DNA from: Actinomadura physcomitrii
GTDB taxonomy: Bacteria; Actinomycetota; Actinomycetes; Streptosporangiales; Streptosporangiaceae
Length of the DNA: 64,000 bases
Direction of reading: 5' to 3'
Assembly (NCBI RefSeq): GCF_008923205.2
Contig: NZ_WBMS02000002.1
Location: 335,503-399,502, forward strand
Positions 8,264 to 17,825 of the stretch are shown piece by piece. A model generated the notes under the pieces. The model saw only the letters and a program-made list of their open reading frames with translations. It did no database searches and was not told where the DNA came from. Every line of letters starts with the position of its first letter. Positions within the stretch are counted from its first letter, which is position 1. Made by a program: the position numbers and the translations under genes.

Positions 8264-9505
8264 ATGTCCGACAATGGTCCGGTGATGTCTCCCTCAGGCG
8301 CCGCCGCGCCCGCCGCACGCGAACTCGTCGTCCTCGGCTCCACCGGCTCGATCGGGACCCAGGCCCTCGACGTCGTCCGCCGCAATCCCGGCCGGTTCCG
8401 GATCGCGGGCCTCGCGGCCGGCGGCGGGCGGGTGGACCTGCTGGCCGAGCAGGCGCTGGAGTTCCGTCCGGAGGTGGTCGCGGTGGCCAAGGCGTCCGCC
8501 GCGCAGGAGCTCCAGCTGGCGTTCTACGCCGAGGCCAAGCGGCGCGGCTACGCCTCCGGCGACTACGCCATCCCGAAGATCGTCGCCGGTCCGGACGCGG
8601 TCGCCGAGGTCGCGGCCTGGCCGTGCGACGTGGTGCTGAACGGGGTGACGGGCGCGCTCGGCCTGGCGTCCACGCTGGCCGCGCTCGACGCCGGCCGCAC
8701 GCTCGCGCTCGCCAACAAGGAGTCGCTCATCATCGGCGGGCCGCTGGTGAAGGAGCGGGCGCGGCCGGGGCAGATCGTCCCGGTCGACTCCGAGCACTCG
8801 GCGCTCGCGCAGTGCCTGCGCGGCGGCCGCGCCGAGGAGGTGCGGCGGCTCGTGGTGACCGCCAGCGGCGGCCCGTTCCGCGGGAAGGCCCGCGCCGAGC
8901 TGGCGGACGTCACGCCCGAGCAGGCGATGAGGCACCCGACCTGGGAGATGGGCCCGGTCATCACCATCAACTCCGCGACCCTCGTCAACAAGGGCCTGGA
9001 GGTCATCGAGGCGCACCTGCTGTTCGACGTCCCGATGGAGCGGATCGAGGTCGTGGTGCACCCGCAGTCGATGATCCACTCGATGGTGGAGTTCACCGAC
9101 GGGTCGACGCTGGCGCAGGCGAGCCCGCCCGACATGCGGCTGCCGATCGCGCTCGGTCTGGAGTGGCCGGACCGCGTCCCGCACGCCGCGCCCGGCGTCG
9201 ACTGGACGAAGGCGCACACCTGGGAGTTCTTCCCGCTCGACGACGAGGCGTTCCCGGCCGTCGCGCTCGCCCGCCGCGCCGGCGAGCTCGGCGGGACGGT
9301 CCCCGCCGTCTACAACGCGGCCAACGAGGAGTGCGTGGCGGCGTTCCGCGCCGGACGGCTGCCGTTCCTGGGGATAGTCGACACGATCATGCGGGTAGTG
9401 GAGGAGCACGGGTCCGGGACGCCGGGCGAGCTGACGCTGGACGATGTGCTGGCCGCCGACGCCTGGGCGCGCGAACGGACCAGGGAAGTGACCGGCCAGG
9501 CCTGA
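8264..9505 (+). CDS. dxr: 1-deoxy-D-xylulose 5-phosphate reductoisomerase
   Basis: A 413-residue enzyme of the MEP isoprenoid pathway; it converts DXP to 2-C-methyl-D-erythritol 4-phosphate using NADPH and a divalent metal. The N-terminal NADPH motif [24 protein letters not shown], the metal/substrate segment VPVDSEHSA, the loop TASGGPFRG and [10 protein letters not shown] are all present. The frame is open far upstream. The ATG at 8264 is chosen for a family-typical short leader, with ATG 8285 and GTG 8282 as alternatives; none has a clear ribosome-binding site. It is followed by rseP and ispG, the usual actinobacterial order. Confidence 0.95.
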   Translation: MSDNGPVMSPSGAAAPAARELVVLGSTGSIGTQALDVVRRNPGRFRIAGLAAGGGRVDLLAEQALEFRPEVVAVAKASAAQELQLAFYAEAKRRGYASGDYAIPKIVAGPDAVAEVAAWPCDVVLNGVTGALGLASTLAALDAGRTLALANKESLIIGGPLVKERARPGQIVPVDSEHSALAQCLRGGRAEEVRRLVVTASGGPFRGKARAELADVTPEQAMRHPTWEMGPVITINSATLVNKGLEVIEAHLLFDVPMERIEVVVHPQSMIHSMVEFTDGSTLAQASPPDMRLPIALGLEWPDRVPHAAPGVDWTKAHTWEFFPLDDEAFPAVALARRAGELGGTVPAVYNAANEECVAAFRAGRLPFLGIVDTIMRVVEEHGSGTPGELTLDDVLAADAWARERTREVTGQA

Positions 9506-9571
9506 GCCCCGCGGGGCCGGCCGGGCGCGGGGGGATCCCTCGGGCGGGACCGAACCCGGAAGGGGGATCGG

Positions 9572-10771
9572 ATGGCCTTCGCCTTGGGTGCGGTGGCGTT
9601 CGTCGTCGCGCTGCTGGTGTCGGTGATGCTCCATGAGGGCGGGCACCTGCTCACCGCCAAGCGGTTCGGGATGAAGGCCACGCAGTACTTCGTCGGGTTC
9701 GGCCCGACGCTGTGGTCGCGGACCCGCGGCGAGACCGAGTACGGGATCAAGGCGATCCCGCTCGGCGGCTTCGTCAAGATCATCGGCTATACGCCGCTGG
9801 AGGAGGTCGACGAGGCCGACCGCCCGCGCGCGTTCTACCGGCAGCCCGCGGGGCGGCGCGCGATCGTCATCGCGGCGGGCGTCGTGGTGAACTTCGTGTT
9901 CGCGTTCGTGCTGCTGATGGCGATGGCGATGACGGTCGGCGTCCGGGAGCCGGGCACCGTGACCACGACCGTGGACGAGGTCAGCTCCTGCGTGCCGGCC
10001 CGGCTGCAGGACGGCTGCGGCGGCGGCCGCCCGGAGTCTCCGGCGAAGGCAGCGGGCCTGCGGGCGGGCGACCGCGTGCTGACCTTCAATGGCACGCGCG
10101 TGGCGGACTGGGACGAGTTGCGCGACGCCATCGACAGGGCGAAGCCGGGGCAGACGGTGCCGGTCGCCGTGCAGCGCGCGGGCGTCCCGCGGCCGGTGAC
10201 GCTGCGGATGCGGCTGGCGGACGTCGGCGGTGAGCCGTTCGTCGGCCTGTCCGCGCGGATCGTCGGCTCCGGGTACGAGCGGACGGGCCCGGTCAACGCG
10301 GCGGTGTTCGCGGGGCGTGCCATCGGCCGGACCGTGCGGAGCATGGGCCAGATCGTGGTGGACCTGCCGTCGGCGATCCCGAAGCTGTTCACCCCCGAGC
10401 GGCAGAGCTCGCCGGGCGGCCAGGTCGGCAGCGTGGTCGGCGCGACGGAGGTGTCGGGGCAGATCTTCTCCTCGCACAGCACCGTCCGCGACAAGATCGC
10501 TCTGTATCTGTCACTTGTCGTCTCGGTGAACATCTTCCTAGGCGCGCTCAACGTCGTCCCGCTGCTGCCGCTGGACGGCGGGCATCTCGCCGTCGTCGCC
10601 TACGAGCGGTTGCGGGTGCGCATCAACGGCATCAGAGGGCGTCCGGATCCGGGCACCGTCGATATGACCAAGCTCATGCCCTTGACCTATCTGGCGGTGC
10701 TGGTGCTCGTGGGGCTCGGGGTGCTGCTGATCCTCGCGGATCTGGTCAACCCGCTCCAGATGCCGCAATGA
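9572..10771 (+). CDS. rseP: Site-2 (intramembrane) zinc metalloprotease, RseP/Rip1 family
   Basis: A 399-residue membrane protease. The zinc motif HEGGH is at residues 21-25 in the first helix, and the third metal ligand lies in NVVPLLPLDGGHL (D335). Between them is a PDZ domain (about residues 120-215, including AAGLRAGDRVLTFNG). Three to four membrane segments surround the active site. Family members cleave anti-sigma factors and small membrane proteins within the bilayer. GGAAGGGGG precedes the ATG. Its place between dxr and ispG is conserved across actinobacteria and is independent of function in the MEP pathway. Confidence 0.95.
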   Translation: MAFALGAVAFVVALLVSVMLHEGGHLLTAKRFGMKATQYFVGFGPTLWSRTRGETEYGIKAIPLGGFVKIIGYTPLEEVDEADRPRAFYRQPAGRRAIVIAAGVVVNFVFAFVLLMAMAMTVGVREPGTVTTTVDEVSSCVPARLQDGCGGGRPESPAKAAGLRAGDRVLTFNGTRVADWDELRDAIDRAKPGQTVPVAVQRAGVPRPVTLRMRLADVGGEPFVGLSARIVGSGYERTGPVNAAVFAGRAIGRTVRSMGQIVVDLPSAIPKLFTPERQSSPGGQVGSVVGATEVSGQIFSSHSTVRDKIALYLSLVVSVNIFLGALNVVPLLPLDGGHLAVVAYERLRVRINGIRGRPDPGTVDMTKLMPLTYLAVLVLVGLGVLLILADLVNPLQMPQ

Positions 10772-10881
10772 ACGAGAAGGTTTACCGCGCGTAGCCGAGT
10801 GGTCACACTCTTCCATGCCGGTCGCCGTCACCTCATCCATGCGGGGCGCCTAGGCTGGGTGAAGCGAGTCAGAGGAGAGGG

Positions 10882-12075
10882 ATGAGCGTTTCACTGGGAA
10901 TTCCGACGGTCCGCGGCGAGGGCGACGGACAGGGGGCGCAGGGCCTGGTCGCGGCGCGCCGCAAGTCGCGCCAGATCATGGTCGGCACCGTGCCGGTCGG
11001 CGGGGACGCGCCGGTGTCGGTGCAGTCGATGACCACGACCCTCACCGCCGACGTCAACGCCACGCTGCAGCAGATCGCCGAGCTGACCGCGTCCGGCTGC
11101 CAGATCGTCCGGGTGGCGGTCCCGTCGCAGGACGACGCCGAGGCGCTGCCCGCGATCGCCAAGAAGTCCCCGATCCCGGTCATCGCCGACATCCACTTCC
11201 AGCCCAAGTACGTGTTCGCGGCGATCGACGCGGGCTGCGCGGCGGTCCGGGTCAACCCCGGCAACATCAAGAAGTTCGACGACAAGGTCGGCGAGATCGC
11301 GCGCGCCGCGCAGGACGCGGGCGTGCCGATCCGGATCGGCGTCAACGCCGGCTCGCTGGACAAGCGGCTGCTGGAGAAGCACGGCAAGGCCACCCCGGAC
11401 GCGCTGGTGGAGTCGGCGCTGTGGGAGTGCTCGCTGTTCGAGGAGCACGGCTTCCGGGACATCAAGATCTCGGTGAAGCACAACGACCCGGTCGTGATGA
11501 TCCAGGCGTACCGCAAGCTCGCCGCCGCCTGCGAGTACCCGCTGCACCTCGGCGTGACCGAGGCGGGTCCGGCGTTCCAGGGCACGGTGAAGTCGGCGGT
11601 CGCGTTCGGCGCGCTGCTGAGCGAGGGGATCGGCGACACGATCCGGGTGTCGCTGTCGGCGCCTCCCGTCGAGGAGATCAAGGTCGGCACGGCGATCCTG
11701 GAGTCGCTCGGGCTGCGGCAGCGCGGCCTGGAGATCGTGTCGTGCCCGTCGTGCGGGCGCGCGCAGGTGGACGTCTACACGCTCGCCGAGCAGGTCACCG
11801 CGGGCCTGAAGGACTTCCCGGTGCCGCTGCGCGTCGCGGTGATGGGCTGCGTGGTGAACGGCCCGGGCGAGGCGCGGGAGGCCGACCTCGGCGTCGCGTC
11901 CGGCAACGGCAAGGGCCAGATCTTCGTCAAGGGCGAGGTCATCAAGACGGTGCCGGAGTCGCAGATCGTGGAGACGCTGATCGAGGAGGCCATGCGCATC
12001 GCCGACGACATGGGCATCGAGGTCGGCGAGGACGGGTCGGTGTCCGGCCCGGGCGCGCAGGTGGTGGTGAGCTGA
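10882..12075 (+). CDS. ispG: 4-hydroxy-3-methylbut-2-enyl diphosphate synthase
   Basis: A 397-residue enzyme of the penultimate MEP step, reductively opening MEcPP to HMBPP. The N-terminal TIM-barrel begins with a regulatory [18 protein letters not shown] block. The C-terminal domain carries the [4Fe-4S] ligands C288 and C291 ([10 protein letters not shown]) and C323 ([10 protein letters not shown]), with the fourth-ligand glutamate in GEAREAD. GAGGAGAGG precedes the ATG. A terminator follows, ending the dxr-rseP-ispG group. Confidence 0.96.
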   Translation: MSVSLGIPTVRGEGDGQGAQGLVAARRKSRQIMVGTVPVGGDAPVSVQSMTTTLTADVNATLQQIAELTASGCQIVRVAVPSQDDAEALPAIAKKSPIPVIADIHFQPKYVFAAIDAGCAAVRVNPGNIKKFDDKVGEIARAAQDAGVPIRIGVNAGSLDKRLLEKHGKATPDALVESALWECSLFEEHGFRDIKISVKHNDPVVMIQAYRKLAAACEYPLHLGVTEAGPAFQGTVKSAVAFGALLSEGIGDTIRVSLSAPPVEEIKVGTAILESLGLRQRGLEIVSCPSCGRAQVDVYTLAEQVTAGLKDFPVPLRVAVMGCVVNGPGEAREADLGVASGNGKGQIFVKGEVIKTVPESQIVETLIEEAMRIADDMGIEVGEDGSVSGPGAQVVVS

Positions 12076-12131
12076 CGCCGGTCCGGTGATGTGACGGCCG
12101 CGGTCGCGTAGGCGGCCGGGGACGGACTCGG

Positions 12132-12166
12132 AAGGGTCCTCGGGTGATGAGCCCGGGGGCCCTTTT
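12132..12166 (+). terminator. Rho-independent terminator after ispG
   Basis: The arm AAGGGTCCTCGGG (12132-12144) pairs with CCCGGGGGCCCTT across a TGATGA loop, using two G-U pairs, and ends in TTTT. It closes the ispG transcript. Confidence 0.75.
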
Positions 12167-12272
12167 CGCGTGCCGTGGGCGGTGACCGCCGGTGCGGGCG
12201 CGCGCCCCCGGGCGGGGCCCCGGCCTGTGGCGGACCCTGAGCCGGAACGTTCGGGCATATCACAGAGTTCCG

Positions 12273-12305
12273 TTGATCTTGTCACGATTCTGCATCTGGT
12301 CACGA
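12273..12305 (+). promoter_or_regulatory. Conserved 33-base upstream box, copy 1
   Basis: This box ends 93 bases before the first S33 gene and is 30/33 identical to 14201-14233 upstream of the second. It contains two GTCACGA words in direct orientation, with 12 bases between them, and weaker similarity extends about 20 bases further upstream. It may be an operator or a structured leader element, or a conserved remnant of the gene duplication. Confidence 0.6.
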
Positions 12306-12398
12306 CAAGCTCTGTCGTCCGACTTGTCCGCAGGACAACAATCTTCACTTGTTTACCCAAATGTCTGACTCATCCGAGTCGACAGGTTAGGGGGATAT

Positions 12399-14057
12399 GT
12401 GAAGAGGACTGTCGTCGTGGCCGCGGTGGCCGGGCTCGGGCTGAGTGGGCTCGGCACCGCGAGCGCACAGGCCGCGGGCCCCTCCGCGGCCTCGGGGTTC
12501 GACCCCGCCGCGGTCAAGTGGCACGCCTGCCCCGCGGACTTCGTCCAGCAGGTGCACGACCTGTACGACGGGCTGTACCCGGTCTCGAAGATCGTGCAGT
12601 GCGGCGAGCTGCAAGTGCCGCTGGACTACGCCAAGCCGAGCGGCACGAAGATCACGCTGCAGCTGACCCGTACCCCGCACACCGGCACGGGCGCCGCCAA
12701 GGGCGACATGGTGGTGAACCCGGGCGGTCCGGGCGGCGGCGGCGCGCTGTTCGGCCCGCGGGTGTTCGCGCAGAACTCCGCGGCGCTGAAGGACGCCTAC
12801 AACGTCATCGGGTTCGACCCGCGCGGCGTCGGGATGAGCGTCCCCTCGCTCAGCTGCGACACGAACTACACCAACGCCCCCCGCCCCGACTACGGCACGG
12901 GCGACCGCGCCTCGGTCTCGGTGTGGCTGAAGAAGTCCAAGGCGTACACGGACGCGTGCCGGAAGGCCGACAAGATCGGCCTGCTGAACCACATCAAGAC
13001 GACCGACTCCGTCCGCGACATGGAGTCGATCCGCAAGGCGCTGAGCGACAAGAAGCTCGACTACTACGGCGCCTCGTACGGCACCTACCTCGGCTCGGTC
13101 TACGCGACGATGTTCCCGAAGACCGTGGGCCGGATGGTGCTGGACGGCAACGTCGGCCCGTCGGACGTGTGGTATGACGCCAACCTGAACCAGGACGTCC
13201 AGTTCGACAAGAACATGGACTACTACTTCGGGTGGATCGCCAAGTACGACTCCGTCTACCACCTGGGCACGACGCAGAAGGCCGTCCGGTCGTTCTTCTA
13301 CAAGCTGCGCGCCACGCTCAAGACCAAGCCGGTGTACTACACCGACCCGAGCAGCGGCCAGAAGTTCGCCGTCGGCCCGGACGAGCTGACCGACGCGATC
13401 CAGAACGCCGCGTACCGCCGCAGCCAGGCGCTGTGGGACGGCTACGCGGTGGGCCTGCACGCCTACACGACCGGTGACGCCGCGACGTTCGTCGGCACCT
13501 TCGGCGCGCAGACGAGCGGCGGCGCGGACGACAACGAGTTCGCCGTCTACAACGCCGTGCAGTGCACCGACGTCCAGTGGCCGCAGAGCTGGGCGAAGTG
13601 GGAGCGCGACAACGTCCGGATCAACAAGGAGCACCCGTTCCTCACCTGGGGCAACGTGTGGTTCAACGCGCCGTGCCTGACCTGGCCCGCCAAGGCCGGC
13701 ACGCCGGTGAACGTCGGGCGGAGCCGCGACCTGCCGCGCAACATCCTGCAGTTCGAGGGCAGCGAGGACGCGGCGACGCCGCTCGCCGGCGCGCTCGACA
13801 TGCACCGCCGGCTCAAGGGCTCGCAGCTGGTGATCCAGGACGGCGACCGCACGCACTGCATCGTGCACCGCGGTTCGGCGGCCGTGGACGCCATCTTCGA
13901 CCGGTACTTCCTGACCGGGGAGCGTCCGGGGCGGTCCGTCACGCACGTCCCGCAGCTCGGCGACCCGGTGCCGCCGGCGCAGGCCTCCGCCAAGGCCAAG
14001 TCGCTGTCCACGACGGTGACGAAGGCGGCGCGGCTGAGCGACGACGTCATCCGCTGA
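12399..14057 (+). CDS. Secreted S33-type alpha/beta-hydrolase (tripeptidyl aminopeptidase-like), copy 1
   Basis: A 552-residue secreted hydrolase started at GTG 12399 after TTAGGGGG; the frame opens MKRTVVVAAVAGLGLSGLG and ends its signal peptide near AQAAG. The core shows the oxyanion block NPGGPGGGG, GFDPRGVGMS, the nucleophile elbow GASYGTYLG (S226), D457 in SEDAATP and H486 in DRTHC. This is the catalytic triad of SlpD/Tap-like secreted aminopeptidases that trim peptides outside the cell. It is the first of three tandem paralogues. It has an extra insertion before the cap (VYYTDPSSGQKF) that the other two lack. Confidence 0.85.
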   Translation: MKRTVVVAAVAGLGLSGLGTASAQAAGPSAASGFDPAAVKWHACPADFVQQVHDLYDGLYPVSKIVQCGELQVPLDYAKPSGTKITLQLTRTPHTGTGAAKGDMVVNPGGPGGGGALFGPRVFAQNSAALKDAYNVIGFDPRGVGMSVPSLSCDTNYTNAPRPDYGTGDRASVSVWLKKSKAYTDACRKADKIGLLNHIKTTDSVRDMESIRKALSDKKLDYYGASYGTYLGSVYATMFPKTVGRMVLDGNVGPSDVWYDANLNQDVQFDKNMDYYFGWIAKYDSVYHLGTTQKAVRSFFYKLRATLKTKPVYYTDPSSGQKFAVGPDELTDAIQNAAYRRSQALWDGYAVGLHAYTTGDAATFVGTFGAQTSGGADDNEFAVYNAVQCTDVQWPQSWAKWERDNVRINKEHPFLTWGNVWFNAPCLTWPAKAGTPVNVGRSRDLPRNILQFEGSEDAATPLAGALDMHRRLKGSQLVIQDGDRTHCIVHRGSAAVDAIFDRYFLTGERPGRSVTHVPQLGDPVPPAQASAKAKSLSTTVTKAARLSDDVIR

Positions 14058-14111
14058 ACCGCGTGACGGGCTGACCGGCCTATCCGCCGGCCGGCCCGCG
14101 CAGCGGCCGGC

Positions 14112-14147
14112 GAGGGCCCCGGGGAGCGATCCCCGGGGCCCTCTTCG
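14112..14147 (+). terminator. Terminator after S33 copy 1
   Basis: A perfect 13-base-pair stem GAGGGCCCCGGGG / CCCCGGGGCCCTC around the loop AGCGAT is followed by TTCG. It lacks a long T-run, as is common in high-GC actinomycetes. Confidence 0.7.
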
Positions 14148-14200
14148 CGTGCGGGCGCTCCGACGGCGGGATCCACCCGCGCCAACATCACGAACATCGG

Positions 14201-14233
14201 TGGATCTTGTCACGATTTCGCATCTGGTCACGA
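14201..14233 (+). promoter_or_regulatory. Conserved 33-base upstream box, copy 2
   Basis: The second copy of the box at 12273-12305, 128 bases before the second S33 gene. Only three positions differ, and both GTCACGA words and their spacing are kept. Its preservation while the surrounding intergenic DNA has diverged suggests function. Confidence 0.6.
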
Positions 14234-14361
14234 GCGACTCTCCCGCCATATCGCCCAGAACCGCCACAATCGCCACGCAATCCACGCATCCGCATGCATC
14301 GGCGCTGCTCCCCCCTCCGAGCCCGACCCGGGCTCCGGAGCCGCCGATCTGAGGGGGTCAA

Positions 14362-15963
14362 GTGAAGAGGATCGTCATCGCCACGGCCGCCGCGGCCGTG
14401 GCGGCCGGCGGCAGCGTCGCCGCCGTCTCCGCGAACGCCGCCACCGGCCCGTCCGCGGCGGGCCTGGTCGCGGCGAGCGGGATCAACTGGGGCAAGTGCC
14501 AGGTCAGCGGCCCCGATGACCCGATGAACAAGGCCGAGTGCGCCCAGGTCCAGGTGCCGCTCGACTACGCCAAGCCGAACGGCCGCAAGATCTCCATCGC
14601 GGTGTCGCGCTACAAGCACACCGACGACAAGAACTACCAGGGCGTCCTGTTCGTCAACCCGGGCGGCCCCGGCGGCACCGGCATCGAGTACGCGCCCGCC
14701 CTGGCCCGCTGGATGGGCGGCGTCGGCCACGCCGCCACCGCCGCCAAGTACGACATCATCGGCTTCGACCCCCGCGGCGTCGGATCCAGCCAGCCCGCGC
14801 TGACGTGCGACAAGACCTGGTACAACCCCGTCCGGCCCGACTACGTCCCGCACTCGGCCAAGGACGAGGCCGTCTGGAAGGCCAAGGCGAAGAAGTACGC
14901 GCAGGACTGCCAGCGCGAGTTCGGCTGGATGCTGCCGCACATGCGCACCACCGACGCCGCCCGCGACGTCGACACGATCCGCGCCGCGCTCGGCCAGCAG
15001 AAGATCAGCTGGTACGGCTTCTCCTACGGCACCTACTTCGGCGCCACCTACGCCACGCTGTTCCCGAACCGCGTGAAGCGCATGGTGCTCGACGGCAACG
15101 TCAACCCGAAGACGGTCTGGTACGACGCCCAGCTCGAGCAGGACAAGGCGTTCGAGCGGAACATGAAGTCCTGGTGGGCGTGGACCGGCAAGTATGACTC
15201 GCTCTACCACCTCGGCAAGACCGAGAAGGCCGTCGAGGCGAAGTACTACGCCGTCCGCGCCGCCGCGAAGAAGTCCCCGATCGGCGGCAAGATCGGCCCG
15301 GACGAGCTGGACGACATCGTCCTGACCGCCGGCTACAACACCGGCTACTACATCCCGTTCGCGCAGGCCCTGTCGGACTGGGCGAACAACAAGGACGCCT
15401 CCGGCCTGCTCGACTGGCTGAACACCGGCGGCGAGGACAACGACTTCGTCGTCTACAACGCCGTCCAGGCGGCCGACGCCAAGTGGCCGCGGAACTGGAA
15501 CAAGTGGCACAACGACGCGGCCAAGCTCTACAAGGAGGGCTACCGCTTCAACACCTGGAGCAACGTCTGGTTCAACGCGCCCATCGCGTTCTGGCCGTTC
15601 CAGGGCGGTCCCGCGCTGAAGCTGAAGGCGAGCAAGAGCCTGCCCGGCATGCTGCTCGTCCAGTCGTCGCAGGACGCCGCGACCCCGGTCGCCGGCGGCT
15701 ACAACATGCACAAGGTGTTCCCGTCCTCGCGGCTCGTCCTCGAGGTCGGCGGCAAGACCCACGCCAACACGCTGAACGGCAACGCGTGCCTGGACGACAA
15801 GGTCGCCGCCTACCTGGACAGCGGCGCGCTGCCGAAGAGCGGCAAGGGCGCGGACGCCTACTGCAAGGCCGTCCCGGCGCTGAACGACCCGGACCCGACG
15901 GCGATGACGGCCAAGGCCGCCGGCGCCGTCGCGGGCAAGGACCTGCCGATCGGCCGTCCGTGA
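14362..15963 (+). CDS. Secreted S33-type alpha/beta-hydrolase, copy 2
   Basis: A 533-residue paralogue starting at GTG 14362 after GAGGGGGTC. A signal peptide MKRIVIATAAAAVAAGGSV is followed by the mature enzyme. Triad residues are S221 (GFSYGTYFG), D438 (SQDAATP) and H467 (KTHAN); NPGGPGGTG and GFDPRGVGSS are conserved. Compared with copy 1 it keeps the family's usual C-terminal CLDDKVAAYLDSGALP block that covers the active site. It has its own upstream box and a strong terminator, so it appears to be an independent transcript with regulation shared with copy 1. Confidence 0.85.
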   Translation: MKRIVIATAAAAVAAGGSVAAVSANAATGPSAAGLVAASGINWGKCQVSGPDDPMNKAECAQVQVPLDYAKPNGRKISIAVSRYKHTDDKNYQGVLFVNPGGPGGTGIEYAPALARWMGGVGHAATAAKYDIIGFDPRGVGSSQPALTCDKTWYNPVRPDYVPHSAKDEAVWKAKAKKYAQDCQREFGWMLPHMRTTDAARDVDTIRAALGQQKISWYGFSYGTYFGATYATLFPNRVKRMVLDGNVNPKTVWYDAQLEQDKAFERNMKSWWAWTGKYDSLYHLGKTEKAVEAKYYAVRAAAKKSPIGGKIGPDELDDIVLTAGYNTGYYIPFAQALSDWANNKDASGLLDWLNTGGEDNDFVVYNAVQAADAKWPRNWNKWHNDAAKLYKEGYRFNTWSNVWFNAPIAFWPFQGGPALKLKASKSLPGMLLVQSSQDAATPVAGGYNMHKVFPSSRLVLEVGGKTHANTLNGNACLDDKVAAYLDSGALPKSGKGADAYCKAVPALNDPDPTAMTAKAAGAVAGKDLPIGRP

Positions 15964-15985
15964 CACCCCGGTCCACCGCGTGACG

Positions 15986-16036
15986 CTCGCGGCGCGCCCG
16001 TCCCTCGCCGGACGGGCGCGCCGCGAGATCCGTTTT
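15986..16036 (+). terminator. Strong terminator after S33 copy 2
   Basis: Perfect 18-base arms (15986-16003 and 16010-16027) close a CTCGCC loop, followed by ATCCGTTTT. This is the most stable simple hairpin noticed in the window. Confidence 0.85.
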
Positions 16037-16101
16037 CGGGCGGAATCGCGCGAAGCCCGCGGTTCCCGCGACACGCGCGGGCGCGCAGGTAGAAAGCGGG
16101 G

Positions 16102-17700
16102 GTGCTGAACCACGCTGTAAGAAGGGCCGCCGCCGGGGCGGCCGCCGCCGTCGCCCTCGCCGTCGCCGGCACCGCCGCGGCTCCCGCGAGCGCCGCCCCC
16201 GGACGGCCCGATCGCGGCCGCGCGGCCCGGCCCGCCGGGCTCGCCTGGCACGCGTGCCCCGCCAAGGACCCGGTCGAGGGCGCCCGCCTCAAGGGACTGC
16301 AGTGCGCGACCCTCCGGGTGCCGCTGGACTACGCCCACCCGCACGGTGCGCGGATCACCCTGGCGCTGTCCCGCGCGCGGCACACCGCGAAGAAGAGCCA
16401 GGGCGTCATGCTGCTCAACCGCGGCGGGCCCGGCGCGCACGGCCGCGACCTCGCGGGCGTCTTCCGCGCGGCGATGCCGAAGAGCGTCGCCGCGTCCTAC
16501 GACTGGATCGGGTTCGACCCGCGCGGCGTCGGCGCGAGCAGGCCCGCGCTGGTCTGCGACAGGAGCTACCAGGACCCGGGGCGCGCGCGTCCCGACACCG
16601 TCCCGGAGAACGCCGCCGCCGAGCGGGCGTGGAAGCGGCGGGCCCGCGCCTACGCGCGCGACTGCGCGAAGCGGTACCGCACGATCCTGCCGCACATGGG
16701 GACGGCCGACTGGGTGCGCGACATGGACGCGATCCGGCGCGCGCTGCACCAGCGGAAGATCAACTACTTCGGCTACTCGTACGGCACCTACCTCGGCGCC
16801 GTGTACGCCTCGACCTACCCGGGGCGCGTCCGCCGCATGGTGCTGGACAGCGTCGTCAAGCCCAGCGGGGTCTGGTACGGCGACAACATCGACCAGAACG
16901 TGGCGTTCGAGAAGCGGATCAAGGCGTACTTCACCTGGGTCGCCCGGCACCACGCGACCTACAGGCTCGGGAAGAGCGAGCGGCGGGTCGCCCGCGCCTA
17001 CGCCCGCGTCCGCGCCGCACTGAAGGCCGAGCCGATCGACGGCAAGATCGGCCCCGACGAGCTGGACGACACGTTCCTCGCCGACGGCTACGGGAACCAG
17101 AGCTGGGCCGCCCACGCCGCCGCGCTGTCGGCGTACGCCGTCCGGCGCGACCCGGGCCCGCTGCGCAAGGCGTGGCAGCGGCCGTCCTGGCTGGACCAGA
17201 ACAACTACGCCGTCTACAACGCAGTCCAGTGCCGCGACGCCTCCTGGCCGCGCGCCTGGCGGCGCTGGCACGCCGACAGCGTCCGCCTCTATCGCGCGGG
17301 CTACAAGTTCGAGACCTGGAGCAACACCTGGTACAACGCGCCCTGCGCGTTCTGGGGCGCGCGCGGCGGGCGGCCGCCCAGGGTGGGCGCCGGGTCGTCG
17401 CTCGCGCCGATGCTGCTGGTGCAGGGCACCGAGGACGCCGCCACCCCGTACTCGGGCGCCCTGGAGACCCACCGGCTGTTCCCCACGTCCCGGCTGCTCG
17501 TGCAGGCCGGCGGCGGGAACCACGGCGTGACGTTGTCGGGGGACCGGTGCGTCGACCGCAAGGTCGCCGCCTACCTGGGGAAGGGCGCCCTGCCGGCGGC
17601 CCGGCCGGGCCCGGACGCCCGGTGCGAGGCCCCGGCGCCACCGGAGCCCCGCGCCGCCAAGAAGCCGGGACGGACCCACCGCGCCGACACGCGAACGTGA
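16102..17700 (+). CDS. Secreted S33-type alpha/beta-hydrolase, copy 3
   Basis: A 532-residue paralogue starting at GTG 16102, with a GCGGGG sequence just upstream. The signal peptide (MLNHAVRRAAAGAAAAVALA) ends near ASAAP. The triad is S226 (GYSYGTYLG), D445 (TEDAATP) and H474 (GGGNHGV). The oxyanion region reads NRGGPGAHG instead of NPGGPGGxG, so substrate handling may differ. It is much richer in arginine than copies 1 and 2. It lacks the 33-base box and sits only 66 bases past the copy-2 terminator. Confidence 0.83.
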   Translation: MLNHAVRRAAAGAAAAVALAVAGTAAAPASAAPGRPDRGRAARPAGLAWHACPAKDPVEGARLKGLQCATLRVPLDYAHPHGARITLALSRARHTAKKSQGVMLLNRGGPGAHGRDLAGVFRAAMPKSVAASYDWIGFDPRGVGASRPALVCDRSYQDPGRARPDTVPENAAAERAWKRRARAYARDCAKRYRTILPHMGTADWVRDMDAIRRALHQRKINYFGYSYGTYLGAVYASTYPGRVRRMVLDSVVKPSGVWYGDNIDQNVAFEKRIKAYFTWVARHHATYRLGKSERRVARAYARVRAALKAEPIDGKIGPDELDDTFLADGYGNQSWAAHAAALSAYAVRRDPGPLRKAWQRPSWLDQNNYAVYNAVQCRDASWPRAWRRWHADSVRLYRAGYKFETWSNTWYNAPCAFWGARGGRPPRVGAGSSLAPMLLVQGTEDAATPYSGALETHRLFPTSRLLVQAGGGNHGVTLSGDRCVDRKVAAYLGKGALPAARPGPDARCEAPAPPEPRAAKKPGRTHRADTRT

Positions 17701-17825
17701 AGCCGCCGGCCCGGAAGCCGGTGGGGGAGCCGGTGGAGGTAGGAGGACCGGGGACGTCATAGGCTTGTCAGTGTGGTGCTGACAGTGCTGTACGCCGCGC
17801 CGGCCGGGTCCGGGAGCCGGTAGCC

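Noticed and set aside
8294..10477. 727-residue minus-strand frame antisense to dxr and rseP
   Set aside because: Low-complexity His/Arg/Asp-rich translation opposite well-supported genes.
14188..17760. 1190-residue minus-strand frame antisense to the S33 genes
   Set aside because: Arg/Ala/Gly/Val-rich shadow caused by GC-biased third positions; no domain and no start signal.
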